A model generated the notes under the pieces. That model was not told the DNA's origin. It saw nothing but the letters and a program-made list of their open reading frames with translations, and ran no database searches. The translations under genes and the position numbers were made by a program. Below are positions 39,185 through 48,655 of a DNA stretch of 64,000 nt, piece by piece (position 1 is the first letter of the stretch; the number at the start of each line of letters is the position of its first letter). Source of the stretch: Dokdonia pacifica (lineage in GTDB: Bacteria > Bacteroidota > Bacteroidia > Flavobacteriales > Flavobacteriaceae); NCBI RefSeq assembly GCF_900188275.1, contig NZ_FZNY01000011.1:1-64000 (forward strand), in the 5' to 3' direction.

Positions 39185-40717
39185 ATGAGCGATGTTAAAA
39201 AAGCAAGTTCCGCTTTAGTTTCTGTTTTTAGTAAAGATGGTCTTGCACCCCTAGTTCAAAAGCTTCATGACTTAGGAGTTACGCTTTATTCTACAGGCGG
39301 AACCCAAAAATTCATCAACGATCTTGGAATCCCTGTGGTACCTGTTGAAGATATAACATCATACCCGTCAATTTTAGGTGGGCGTGTAAAGACATTACAT
39401 CCAAAAGTATTTGGAGGTATTCTTAACAGACAGGATCATGAAGGTGATGTTGCTGAAATGAAGGAATATGAAATTCCTCAATTAGATATTGTGATTGTAG
39501 ATTTATACCCATTTGAAAAAACGGTTGCCTCTGGGGCATCTGAGCAAGATATTATTGAAAAAATTGATATTGGAGGTATCTCTCTAATTCGTGCTGCAGC
39601 AAAAAACTTTAAAGATACACTCTGTGTCTCTTCTGTAGATGATTATGCAGAGGTATTACAAATGATTACTGATGGCGAAGGAACAACAACTTTAGCAGAT
39701 CGCAAGCGTTTTGCGGCTAAGTCTTTTGGCGTATCTTCTCATTATGACACTGCTATCTTTAATTATTTTAATGCAGATCATGAAATTCCTGCTTTAAAAG
39801 TAAGCGAACATAAAGGGCAAGTACTTCGTTACGGAGAAAATCCTCACCAACGTGGATTCTTCTTTGGTGATTTTGATGCCATGTTTGATAAACTACACGG
39901 AAAAGCACTTTCTTATAATAATTTATTAGATGTAGATGCTGCTGTAAATCTAATGAATGAATTTACTGGAGAAGCACCAACATTTGCCATCCTAAAACAT
40001 AACAATGCTTGTGGCTTTGCACAACGTGACACTATGCATACGGCATATGTAGATGCACTAGCAGGTGATCCTACAAGTGCTTTTGGAGGAGTTCTTATTG
40101 CAAATAATACTATTGACAAAGCAACCGCAGAAGAAATACACAAACTGTTTTGCGAAGTAGTCATTGCGCCTTCTTTTGATGATGATGCTCTTGAAATTTT
40201 AAAAGGAAAGAAAAATAGAATCATCCTCATTCAAAAAGAAGTAACACTTCCAGAAACAATGGTACGTACCTGTCTTAACGGAACACTGGTTCAAGATAGA
40301 GATGGTCAAACAGATACTGAAGAAAATTTAACACAAGCAACACATACTAAACCTACAGATAGTGAGTTAGAAGATTTATTGTTTGCTTCAAAAATATGTA
40401 AACACACCAAGTCAAATACTATTGTTCTTTGTAAAAACAAACAACTTTGCGCAAGTGGTACTGGTCAAACATCAAGAGTAGATGCTTTACGTCAAGCTAT
40501 TGAAAAAGCAACTTCCTTTAATTTTGATTTAAAAGGAGCGGTAATGGCAAGTGATGCATTCTTTCCATTTCCAGACTGTGTAGAAATTGCTGACAAGGCT
40601 GGAATCACTTCGGTTATTCAACCAGGAGGTTCTATAAAAGACCAACTTACGATAGATTATTGCAACGATCATAATATATCTATGGTGATGACAGGAATAC
40701 GTCATTTTAAACATTAA
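39185..40717 (+). CDS. purH: PurH, bifunctional AICAR transformylase/IMP cyclohydrolase
   Basis: 510 residues that carry out the last two steps of IMP synthesis. The N-terminal MGS-like domain (about 1-190: ALVSVFSKDGLAPLVQKLHDLGVTLYSTGGT, SYPSILGGRVKTLHPKVFGGIL) is the cyclohydrolase. The C-terminal part holds LRYGENPHQRGFF, KHNNACGFA and the ending SDAFFPFPDCVEIADKAGITSVIQPGGS of the transformylase. Confidence 0.97.
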   Translation: MSDVKKASSALVSVFSKDGLAPLVQKLHDLGVTLYSTGGTQKFINDLGIPVVPVEDITSYPSILGGRVKTLHPKVFGGILNRQDHEGDVAEMKEYEIPQLDIVIVDLYPFEKTVASGASEQDIIEKIDIGGISLIRAAAKNFKDTLCVSSVDDYAEVLQMITDGEGTTTLADRKRFAAKSFGVSSHYDTAIFNYFNADHEIPALKVSEHKGQVLRYGENPHQRGFFFGDFDAMFDKLHGKALSYNNLLDVDAAVNLMNEFTGEAPTFAILKHNNACGFAQRDTMHTAYVDALAGDPTSAFGGVLIANNTIDKATAEEIHKLFCEVVIAPSFDDDALEILKGKKNRIILIQKEVTLPETMVRTCLNGTLVQDRDGQTDTEENLTQATHTKPTDSELEDLLFASKICKHTKSNTIVLCKNKQLCASGTGQTSRVDALRQAIEKATSFNFDLKGAVMASDAFFPFPDCVEIADKAGITSVIQPGGSIKDQLTIDYCNDHNISMVMTGIRHFKH

Positions 40718-40734
40718 TTGTTTAGGATATTATA

Positions 40735-40750
40735 CGCTTTCGCGAAAGCG
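40735..40750. repeat. Iterated palindrome, copy 8
   Basis: A perfect copy with ATTATA before and TAAAAAAA after it, just downstream of purH and upstream of mreB. Its A-rich flank could help it act as a transcription stop. Confidence 0.95.
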
Positions 40751-40826
40751 TAAAAAAACACAATATTATTTGTACATTTAGAGAATACGACAAACCGATT
40801 TAAAATTTAATACCCTATCTCGCCCT

Positions 40827-41855
40827 ATGGGATTTTTTGATTTCCTGACTGAAGACATTGCCATTGACCTTGGTACTGCAAATACACTGATTATTCACAA
40901 TGATAAAGTTGTGGTGGATAGCCCTTCTATTGTTGCCCGTGATCGTACTACAAAAAAGATTATTGCTGTAGGAAAAGAAGCGGCACAAATGCAAGGAAAA
41001 ACCCACGAAAACATCAAAACAATTAGACCTCTTAAGGATGGTGTAATTGCAGATTTTGATGCTAGTGAGCAGATGATCAGCATGTTTATTAAAGAAATCC
41101 CTGCATTAAAGAAAAAATTATTTCCGCCAGCTTTACGTATGGTTATCTGTATTCCTTCTGGAATTACAGAAGTAGAGATGCGAGCTGTAAAGGAAAGTGC
41201 AGAGCGTGTAAATGGAAAAGAAGTACATCTGATCCATGAGCCTATGGCTGCGGCTATTGGTATTGGGGTAGATATCATGCAACCTAAAGGAAACATGATT
41301 GTAGATATAGGAGGTGGTACTACTGAAATTGCAGTAATTGCCTTAGGAGGAATTGTATGTGATAAATCGGTTAAAATTGCAGGAGATGTATTTACAAATG
41401 ATATTATCTACTACATGCGCACACAACATAACTTGTATGTTGGGGAGCGTAGTGCTGAAAAAATCAAAATACAAATAGGAGCTGCCACAGAAGATCTTGA
41501 AGTTCCGCCAGACGAAATGAGTGTTCAAGGACGTGATTTATTAACTGGTAAGCCAAAACAGGTACAGATCTCTTTTAGAGAAATTGCAAAAGCACTTGAT
41601 AAATCTATTCTTCGTATTGAAGATGCTGTCATGGAGACCTTATCACAAACACCACCAGAACTCGCTGCCGATATTTACAATACAGGAATTTATCTAGCAG
41701 GAGGAGGTTCTATGCTTAGAGGATTAGATAAACGTCTTTCTCAAAAAACAGATCTTCCAGTATACATTGCAGAAGACCCTTTAAGAGCCGTTGTAAGAGG
41801 AACTGGGATTTGTCTTAAAAACATTGCAAAATACAAAAGCGTACTCATCAAATAA
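40827..41855 (+). CDS. mreB: MreB, rod-shape actin homologue
   Basis: 342 residues, the cytoskeletal ATPase that directs side-wall growth. The actin-fold motifs are clear: phosphate 1 DIAIDLGTANTLI, phosphate 2 NMIVDIGGGTTEIAVIALGGIV and the adenosine segment NTGIYLAGGGSMLRGLDK. First gene of mreB-mreC-mreD-mrdA-rodA. Confidence 0.98.
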   Translation: MGFFDFLTEDIAIDLGTANTLIIHNDKVVVDSPSIVARDRTTKKIIAVGKEAAQMQGKTHENIKTIRPLKDGVIADFDASEQMISMFIKEIPALKKKLFPPALRMVICIPSGITEVEMRAVKESAERVNGKEVHLIHEPMAAAIGIGVDIMQPKGNMIVDIGGGTTEIAVIALGGIVCDKSVKIAGDVFTNDIIYYMRTQHNLYVGERSAEKIKIQIGAATEDLEVPPDEMSVQGRDLLTGKPKQVQISFREIAKALDKSILRIEDAVMETLSQTPPELAADIYNTGIYLAGGGSMLRGLDKRLSQKTDLPVYIAEDPLRAVVRGTGICLKNIAKYKSVLIK

Positions 41856-41869
41856 CCCGTCGTTGACCC

Positions 41870-42703
41870 ATGCAGCAGATTATCAATTTTTTGATTAGGA
41901 ATAAAAACTTCCTACTGTTTGCTTTTTTATTTTTTATCTCTCTTGTATTTACAATTCAGTCACATTCTTATCATAAAAGTAAGTTTGTCAATTCAGCAAA
42001 TTTTCTTTCAGGAGGAGTCTACGAATCATTAAGTAATATGCAAGATTATTTTAATCTTAAGACGTACAATCAGCAATTACTAGAAGAAAATGCACGCTTA
42101 CGCGAAAACGAATCCAAATTGTACTCAATCACAAATTCATCTGATTCGCTATCTATTTATAATACAACAGAAAGTCAGTTTAAGTATATTCCAGCTAGAG
42201 TTTTAGAAAATCCGTACTCAAAAACTGATAATATTATTACGCTAAAAGCTGGAAAAAGGGATAGCATTTTTCCTGAAATGGGAGTGATTACCAGCCAAGG
42301 AATTGTTGGTTTTATTGAAAAGACATCTACAAAATATAGTACCGTCCTATCCATATTAAACACCAATTTTAAGACTAGTGCAAAATTACGCGCTTCAGAT
42401 CATTATGGTACTTTGGAGTGGAATGGTCAAGACCCTAATATCATGACTGTAATTGATATGCAGGAACAAGCCCATGTAAAGATTGGAGATACTATAGAAA
42501 CCAGTGGGCAATCTGCTATTTTTCCTAAAGGAATTCCTATTGGTACTATTGAGAATTTTGAGTTAGATAATAGTAAAAACTTCTATACCCTATCTGTACG
42601 TTTATTTAATGACATGACCAATCTAGGTCATGTATACATCATTAAAAATATAGATAAAGAAGAAATAAGAACACTAGAAGAAAATAACACTAATGAAGAA
42701 TAG
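41870..42703 (+). CDS. mreC: MreC, rod-shape scaffold
   Basis: 277 residues: a cytoplasmic start, one membrane helix (about 14-30), a coiled coil (about 58-85, YNQQLLEENARLRENESKL) and the two periplasmic beta domains with LKAGKRDSIFPEMGVITSQGIVGFI. Fourteen bases separate it from mreB and it overlaps mreD by 11. Confidence 0.96.
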   Translation: MQQIINFLIRNKNFLLFAFLFFISLVFTIQSHSYHKSKFVNSANFLSGGVYESLSNMQDYFNLKTYNQQLLEENARLRENESKLYSITNSSDSLSIYNTTESQFKYIPARVLENPYSKTDNIITLKAGKRDSIFPEMGVITSQGIVGFIEKTSTKYSTVLSILNTNFKTSAKLRASDHYGTLEWNGQDPNIMTVIDMQEQAHVKIGDTIETSGQSAIFPKGIPIGTIENFELDNSKNFYTLSVRLFNDMTNLGHVYIIKNIDKEEIRTLEENNTNEE

Positions 42704-43199
42704 TGTCCTTATAAATAGTGTTCGTTTTTTAAGCTTGGTATTAGCACAAGTATTGATATTTAATAATATTGATTTTATGGGATATATCAACCCATATCCT
42801 TATATGTTATTTATTTTGGTATTCCCCTTTAATGCTAATCGCTCATTATATTTAATTCTAGCATTTTTAACAGGACTTACTATTGATATGTTTGGTAATA
42901 GTGGTGGCATTCATGCTGCAGCTTGCTTAGTCGTTGCATATTTTAGACCTATTGCTTTACGCTTAACTTTTGGTGTTAGTTATGAATACAATGCCATTAA
43001 ACTTCCCAACGTCTCTTTTTATGAACGTTTAGTATATATTTCGAGTCTTGTTTTTGTTCATCATCTTGTACTATTTTCTTTGGAAGTTTTTAACATCTCT
43101 AATATAATTTACATCCTTAAAAAAACGTTGTTTACAGGTATATTCACCAGTATATTATGTCTGATGTTTAATATTCTTTTTAGCAGTCGTCGAGAATGA
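42693..43199 (+). CDS. mreD: MreD, rod-shape membrane protein
   Basis: 168 residues with about five membrane helices. YINPYPYMLFILVFPFNANRSLYLILAFLTGLTIDMFGNSGGIHAAACLV is the characteristic region of Bacteroidota MreD. It overlaps mreC by 11 bases and mrdA by 4 (ATGA). Confidence 0.93.
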   Translation: MKNSVLINSVRFLSLVLAQVLIFNNIDFMGYINPYPYMLFILVFPFNANRSLYLILAFLTGLTIDMFGNSGGIHAAACLVVAYFRPIALRLTFGVSYEYNAIKLPNVSFYERLVYISSLVFVHHLVLFSLEVFNISNIIYILKKTLFTGIFTSILCLMFNILFSSRRE

Positions 43200-45118
43200 G
43201 AAAATTATTACTTCTTTTTATTGTACTTAGCACCGGCCTATTATTTATGGGAAGGCTTTTCTATTTACAGATATACGATACTTCTGCAGTTATAAAATCA
43301 GAAAACAATGCTATAAAAGTAGAATATGATTATCCACAACGAGGGCATATCTATGATCGCAACAACAAATTATTAGTTTCTAACCAGCCTTCCTATGATC
43401 TTATGGCAATACCTAAGGACATAAAACCTTTTGACACATTAGGATTATGTAAATTGTTAGGTATTGAAAAAGAAAAATTACTTAAAGAATTAAATAGAGC
43501 ACAAAGAAGAGCCTCTTGGTTACCTTCTGTTATTGTTCCTACTATGTCTACAGAAGACTATGCCTATTTAGGAGAACAAATGCATAAATATGAAGGTTTT
43601 TATATTCAAAAACGCTCGCTTCGAGATTACCAAATAGATTTTGGCGCTAATTTTTTAGGATATATTCAAGAAGTAAACCAAAGTATGATCAAAAAGGATC
43701 CTTATTATAAATCTGGGGATTTGATAGGTCGACAAGGAGTTGAGCAACAATATGAACAAGTTTTACGTGGTGTCAAAGGCGTAAAAAGATTTCAAAAAGA
43801 TCGTTTTAATAGAATAATCGCTCCGTATAAAGCCGGAAAGCTAGACACATTACCTGTTCCTGGACGCAACATACAATTAACTATAGATGCAGAGCTCCAA
43901 AAATATGGAGAAGAGCTTATGGTAAATAAACGAGGGGGTATTGTTGCACTAGAACCTGCTACAGGAGAAATTCTTGCTCTAGTTGCAGCGCCCAATTATG
44001 ATCCTGCACTACTCGTTGGAAGAGAACGTTCAAAAAACTATACGCAATTAGATGCAGACACCATCACTAAACCATTATTTGATCGTGTTCTTAGTGGAGA
44101 ATATGCTCCTGGTTCACCATTTAAAGCATTAACTTCTCTTATTGCCTTGCAAGAAGGTGTAATTTCTACAGAAAATAAAGTGTATTGTAATGGAGGCTAT
44201 CGTTATGGAGGAAAAAAACCGTTAGGTTGTCACCATCATAAAAGTCCGGTACAGCTTGTAAGTGGTATTGCCTATTCTTGTAATAGTTATTTTGCTACAG
44301 CATACCGCAATACCATAGATAAATATAGTACGCCTCAAGAAGGAATTGAAAAATGGCGAGCGCACTTAGCAAGTTTTGGTCTTGGTAATTTTATGGGCTA
44401 TGACCTACCTTCTGGGAGAAGAGGCTTAATTCCTAGTGCAAGTCGTTATAATAAAACATATAACTATCCTACATACCGCTGGGGAACTACAGCTACAATA
44501 TCTAACGCTATAGGTCAAGGAGAAGTTCTGATGACACCTATGCAAATGGTAAATTTTACAGCTGCAATAGCAAATAGAGGCTGGTTTTACAAACCACATA
44601 TTATTAAGAATATAAAAGGAGTAGACACTATTCCCTCTATATACACTGAAAAACAATTTACTACAATTGACCCGCAACATTTTGAACCTGTCATAGAAGG
44701 GCTTAATAACGTCTATAATTATAGTGGAGGAACAGCAAATTTTCTTAAAGTCCCGGGTATTGAAATATGTGGAAAAACAGGTACCGCAGAAAATAAAATG
44801 AAAATTGGCGGAAAAACGGTACAATTAACAGATCACTCTGTTTTTGTTGCTTTTGCCCCCAAAGACAATCCTAAAATTGCCATCGCTGTATTTGTAGAAA
44901 ATGGTTATTGGGGTGCTCGTTTTGGAGGTCGTATCGCTTCTGTTATGATCGAAAAATATATCAAAGGCGAAGTCACTCGTAAAGATTTAGAAAACTGGGT
45001 ACTTACACATAGTCTTGAAGAAGAATATGCAAAGCCTTTACTTGGAAGACCTTTTCCAATAAATGATGGAAAGAAAATAAGTGCTAAATTCTTGGCAGAA
45101 GAAAATCAGGAATTATGA
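43196..45118 (+). CDS. mrdA: Penicillin-binding protein 2 (elongasome transpeptidase)
   Basis: 640 residues. One N-terminal helix is followed by a PBP dimerisation domain starting RGHIYDRNNKLLVSNQPSYDLMAIP and the transpeptidase domain with SPFK (catalytic Ser in GEYAPGSPFKALTSL), SCNSY (SxN) and KTGTAEN. It cross-links peptidoglycan in cell elongation with RodA, whose gene follows with a 4-base overlap. Confidence 0.97.
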   Translation: MRKLLLLFIVLSTGLLFMGRLFYLQIYDTSAVIKSENNAIKVEYDYPQRGHIYDRNNKLLVSNQPSYDLMAIPKDIKPFDTLGLCKLLGIEKEKLLKELNRAQRRASWLPSVIVPTMSTEDYAYLGEQMHKYEGFYIQKRSLRDYQIDFGANFLGYIQEVNQSMIKKDPYYKSGDLIGRQGVEQQYEQVLRGVKGVKRFQKDRFNRIIAPYKAGKLDTLPVPGRNIQLTIDAELQKYGEELMVNKRGGIVALEPATGEILALVAAPNYDPALLVGRERSKNYTQLDADTITKPLFDRVLSGEYAPGSPFKALTSLIALQEGVISTENKVYCNGGYRYGGKKPLGCHHHKSPVQLVSGIAYSCNSYFATAYRNTIDKYSTPQEGIEKWRAHLASFGLGNFMGYDLPSGRRGLIPSASRYNKTYNYPTYRWGTTATISNAIGQGEVLMTPMQMVNFTAAIANRGWFYKPHIIKNIKGVDTIPSIYTEKQFTTIDPQHFEPVIEGLNNVYNYSGGTANFLKVPGIEICGKTGTAENKMKIGGKTVQLTDHSVFVAFAPKDNPKIAIAVFVENGYWGARFGGRIASVMIEKYIKGEVTRKDLENWVLTHSLEEEYAKPLLGRPFPINDGKKISAKFLAEENQEL

Positions 45119-46374
45119 GTGCCGGATCACGTAGTATAGGAAGTTTTGATTGGGCGCTTATTTTAATATATATAGCGCTTATTAGTATTGGGTGGTTAAG
45201 CATATACTCTGCATCTTTCAATCCTGAAGTTGAAAATTTCTTTAGCTTAGAGAATCTTCACTTTAAACAATTAATCTGGATTGGTCTAGGTATCCTCATT
45301 ATTGTATTCATCTTATTTTTAGATAGTAAGTTTTTTGAACGGTTTTCAAGTTTAATTTATGTAGTTGCTATCATTTCTCTTATCCTTTTATTTCCTTTAG
45401 GAAAGAATATAAACGGCGCTACGAGTTGGTTTGCTTTTGGATCTTTCACCTTACAACCCAGTGAATTTGCAAAAGTAGCCACTGCATTAGCACTCGCAAA
45501 ATATCTTAGTGACATCCAAACTAATATAAAAACAATTCGTGATCAATTACGGGCATTCTTAATTATTGTAATTCCAGCTCTTATTATTATACCACAACCT
45601 GATCCTGGTAGCGCTTTAGTATATGCTGCTTTTTTCTTTCCATTGTACAGAGAGGGTATTGCAGCAGTATATCTTATTCTTGGTGCCTCTGCAGTGGTTC
45701 TATTTGTTCTTACACTTTTATTTGGACCTATATATATTGCCTTAGGTGTTGCCGTAATTGCGATATTATTTTTTCTAAAAAACAGAAAAAAACGCCCTTC
45801 CAAATCCTTGTATTTAGGAATTATTCTTGCATGTACATTATTTTCCTTTTCCGTGAATTACATCTTCGAAAATGTATTTCAACAGCGTCACAGGGATCGT
45901 TTTAATATTGTTTTGGGGATAGAAGCAGACACACAAAGCATAGGTTACAACACACGTCAAAGTGAGATTGCAATTGGTAATGGCGGGTGGACTGGACAAG
46001 GTTTTTTACAGGGAACCCAAACTACTGGAAAATTTGTTCCTGCGCAGGACACCGATTATATCTTTAGTGCGGTTGGCGAAGAATGGGGTTTCATGGGAAG
46101 TGCATTAGTGATCATTCTTTTTGTACTTCTGATTCTAAGGATCATACAGCTTTCAGAAAAGCAAAAAAATGAGTTTAGCCGTATTTATGGTTACAGTGTC
46201 GCAGGAATTATATTTATACATTTTGCTGTAAATGTCGGGATGGTTACCGGCTTGTTACCTACCATAGGAATTCCACTTCCTTTTTTCAGTTATGGAGGCT
46301 CTGGCTTTTGGGGATTCACTATTTTACTATTTATCTTTATTAAACTGGATGGTAATCGAGTGAATGAATGGTGA
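45115..46374 (+). CDS. rodA: RodA, SEDS peptidoglycan glycosyltransferase
   Basis: 419 residues with about ten membrane helices and the SEDS motifs FGSFTLQPSEFAKVATALALAKYL, QPDPGSALVYAAFFFPLYREG and, near the end, GLLPTIGIPLPFFSYGGSGFWG. It polymerises glycan strands with PBP2. Last gene of the operon. The end of its coding sequence is part of unit 1 of the tandem repeat at 46332-46900. Confidence 0.96.
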   Translation: MSAGSRSIGSFDWALILIYIALISIGWLSIYSASFNPEVENFFSLENLHFKQLIWIGLGILIIVFILFLDSKFFERFSSLIYVVAIISLILLFPLGKNINGATSWFAFGSFTLQPSEFAKVATALALAKYLSDIQTNIKTIRDQLRAFLIIVIPALIIIPQPDPGSALVYAAFFFPLYREGIAAVYLILGASAVVLFVLTLLFGPIYIALGVAVIAILFFLKNRKKRPSKSLYLGIILACTLFSFSVNYIFENVFQQRHRDRFNIVLGIEADTQSIGYNTRQSEIAIGNGGWTGQGFLQGTQTTGKFVPAQDTDYIFSAVGEEWGFMGSALVIILFVLLILRIIQLSEKQKNEFSRIYGYSVAGIIFIHFAVNVGMVTGLLPTIGIPLPFFSYGGSGFWGFTILLFIFIKLDGNRVNEW

Positions 46375-46490
46375 CTTCGATACAATGTTGCGCCTCTCAA
46401 AACGCTGCATTTTCAATGATCAAAATCACTCAGTCGCCTTTATAAGAATATAGATTCATTATTCCTAACTTTTTTAAAATCGGGGTGGTT

Positions 46491-46534
46491 GTTCTATATA
46501 ATTTGTAGTTTTTTCAATACAAATTATATAGAAC
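46491..46534 (+). terminator. Long hairpin in repeat unit 1, possible rodA terminator
   Basis: A perfect 17-base stem (GTTCTATATAATTTGTA at 46491-46507 with its complement at 46518-46534) and a 10-base T-rich loop. The stem lacks a T run after it, so intrinsic termination is unproven. Confidence 0.6.
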
Positions 46535-46719
46535 TTTCCGTGCAAAATATCTATTACTATATCTTCACTAAAACTGGATGGTAATCGAGTGAATGAATGG
46601 TGATTTCAATACGATGTTGCGCCTCTCAAAAACGCTGCATTTTCAATGATCAAAATCACTCAGTCGCCTTTATAAGAATATAGATTCATTATTCCTAACT
46701 TTTTAAAATTGGGGTGGTT

Positions 46720-46763
46720 GTTCTATATAATTTGTAGCTTTTTCAACACAAATTATATAGAAC
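46720..46763 (+). repeat. Same hairpin in repeat unit 2
   Basis: The stem is 16 bases here because the innermost pair is lost (46720-46736 with 46747-46763). Confidence 0.8.
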
Positions 46764-46991
46764 TTTCCGTGCAAACACCTATTACTATATCTTCACTAAA
46801 ACTGGATGGTAATCGAGTGAATGAATGGTGATTTCAATACGATGTTGTGCCTCTCAAAAACGCTGCATTTTCAATGCTCAAAATCACTCAATCATCTTTA
46901 GAAGAAAATAGATCGCTTTGCACTCAGAGCATAAAACATAGGTCCATCACCTCTAAATTCTTTAAAAAAAACAAGTTACCCAAAAACTATT

Positions 46992-48410
46992 CTAGTTAAA
47001 TCCAATTCCAATTCCTCCTCCTCCACTTCCGCAAACTCCGAAAAAGTAATCTTTAACAAATAATCCAGAACATGTTTCACCCGTACAGGTGTCGAGTCCA
47101 TTAACTGTTGCAGTAATCTTTTTTATTTTATTACTACAGGATACAGGTATCGTCGCTTGTAAGTTTCCTTCAGAATTTATTGTTGGGAAATAAAAAAGTG
47201 AACTCTGATCTTCATATTCTACTAAAAACCTGCTTGATGTAATATTGGTTTGAGCACTTTTAACAATAGGAGCTATAAAGGTTAAACTATTGCTTCCTGA
47301 AAAATTTAAATAGCCTACATCAGTAATAGTAACAGCACACTTGGGGTCAATAGAAAATATACTTTCACAATTATTTCCTGATACTCCGCTTGCCTTTATC
47401 AATCCTCCTGCAAAACAATGATCTAATGATACTATGACACTAGAACTATTCCCACCACTTTGTATAGTCATATTACCAGATACAACTTCCCAGTTAGCAT
47501 TTGAAGGGAAATTATTTAAATAGTATGTCAACCTCACGGTATTTAACTGTAAGTTATCTATACGATTACCTATTTCACAAGTAGATTCTTCTTCAACTGC
47601 TTCACCAAAAGAAGCGACCAATTCAGCATTTCCATTAATCACACAAGCATTATTTGCATTATTTTCATTACCTGTAGGTATTCCTTCGTACGCTACTTCT
47701 GGATTTGAAAAATATAGTATCCTATTTGCAGGAGTATTAGTAGTATGCATTATTGTTTGCCTCAATAGTCCTTGTGGTGTTGTAAAAGCACGTGCTCTTG
47801 CTTTATCTACCCCAGTAGTATTATTACCTGCTTGATGATCTGCCCCTAATAAATGGCCTACTTCATGCACAAAAGTTCCATCGGATACATGTTTGATATT
47901 TACAACAGCGTAAGCACTATCTATATCAGGTCCAACTGCTGCAGCAGCCCCTCTAGCGCCACTAGTGTACGCTCCATTATTCATCACATTTGCGGGGTTG
48001 CCATCTGTTAAAGCCACCACGATATCTGCCTTATAGAACTCTCTTAGAGATCTCGCATTGTTGATTAATTCTTTAGCATCTAAACCTGCACTTTCATGAT
48101 AATCCCAAGAAATTATTGGAGGATTTTGCCCAATAATATTTTTTAAACGAACATTTAGTTCACTATTATCTGCTGCTATATTCCATTCATTAAAACCTCT
48201 TGTAATTTCATTTGAAATAGAAATACCATCAATTGGATTTTGAGATAATCGTTGCGAGACAACTATTAACACATCTATTTCTGTTTCTGGTATTATGAGA
48301 ATGGAAGATGCTTCATCAATGTTGTTTAATGGTTCTAATTCTTGCTCGTCAATTTGACATGCTACAATAAAAATGGATACAATTAGGGTGTAAAAAAGTG
48401 ATTTTTTCAT
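46992..48410 (-). CDS. Secreted zinc metalloprotease (reprolysin-like) lipoprotein
   Basis: 472 residues. The lipoprotein signal ends IFIVAC (Cys18). Residues about 45-230 form a metzincin domain: zinc motif HEVGHLLGADH at 182-192 in GTFVHEVGHLLGADHQAG, and a Met-turn candidate TIMHT about 30 residues later. The remainder is two Ig-like or beta domains with several cysteines, ending CGSGGGGIGIGFN, a glycine-rich tail. It is an extracytoplasmic endopeptidase of the M12/M43-like type. It stands between the rodA repeats and a decayed copy of them. Confidence 0.85.
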   Translation of the reverse strand: MKKSLFYTLIVSIFIVACQIDEQELEPLNNIDEASSILIIPETEIDVLIVVSQRLSQNPIDGISISNEITRGFNEWNIAADNSELNVRLKNIIGQNPPIISWDYHESAGLDAKELINNARSLREFYKADIVVALTDGNPANVMNNGAYTSGARGAAAAVGPDIDSAYAVVNIKHVSDGTFVHEVGHLLGADHQAGNNTTGVDKARARAFTTPQGLLRQTIMHTTNTPANRILYFSNPEVAYEGIPTGNENNANNACVINGNAELVASFGEAVEEESTCEIGNRIDNLQLNTVRLTYYLNNFPSNANWEVVSGNMTIQSGGNSSSVIVSLDHCFAGGLIKASGVSGNNCESIFSIDPKCAVTITDVGYLNFSGSNSLTFIAPIVKSAQTNITSSRFLVEYEDQSSLFYFPTINSEGNLQATIPVSCSNKIKKITATVNGLDTCTGETCSGLFVKDYFFGVCGSGGGGIGIGFN

Positions 48411-48460
48411 GGCGATTTTTTTAATCGCAATATAAATAATTATAATACAGACACTTACCT

Positions 48461-48493
48461 AATCAATAAAAAATAATTATTTTTTTATTGATT
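48461..48493. terminator. AT-only hairpin upstream of the metalloprotease gene
   Basis: A perfect 13-base stem (48461-48473 with 48481-48493) with T and A runs, in a gap of 245 bases. It could end transcription of the nuclease gene upstream on the minus strand. Confidence 0.45.
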
Positions 48494-48560
48494 AAATTAA
48501 CTTGTAATAATGTGAATGAAAATTAGTAAAAGAATCTAGCTTATTACATGATAAGACATA

Positions 48561-48615
48561 GAATTATCATTCCTAATTCTTTTTAAATCGAAGTGGTTGT
48601 TCTGTATCATTTGTA
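48561..48615 (+). repeat. Diverged fragment of the rodA-end repeat
   Basis: The stretch reading TCCTAATTCTTTTTAAATCG and then GTGGTTGTTCTGTATCATTT follows the repeat unit at about 46452-46507 with scattered changes. It lies on the other side of the metalloprotease gene, in the same orientation. Confidence 0.6.
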
Positions 48616-48627
48616 TGAACCATTATA

Positions 48628-48643
48628 CGCTTTCGCGAAAGCG
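48628..48643. repeat. Iterated palindrome, copy 9
   Basis: A perfect copy flanked by TATA on the left and TATA on the right, just after the endonuclease stop codon. Confidence 0.95.
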
Positions 48644-48655
48644 TATACAGCAACA

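Larger units (their letters stand above)
46332..46900 (+). repeat. Tandem triplication of the rodA 3' end, unit about 228 bases
   Basis: The segment starting AAACTGGATGGTAATCGAG, the last codons of rodA, begins at 46342 and recurs at 46571 and 46798, so the period is 229 then 227 bases. Units 1 and 2 are nearly complete and very similar; unit 3 follows them for about 100 bases and then diverges. The stretch from 46375 to 46991 holds these repeats and no gene. Confidence 0.93.

Noticed and set aside
46332-46900. CRISPR-like array
   Set aside because: The repeats are about 228 bases, start inside rodA and have no spacers of uniform length.
46981-46986. Sixth GGGTAA motif near the metalloprotease gene
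   Set aside because: On the minus strand GGGTAAC is followed by a T run and GAATTT instead of GAAC, and it lies after the gene, not before it.
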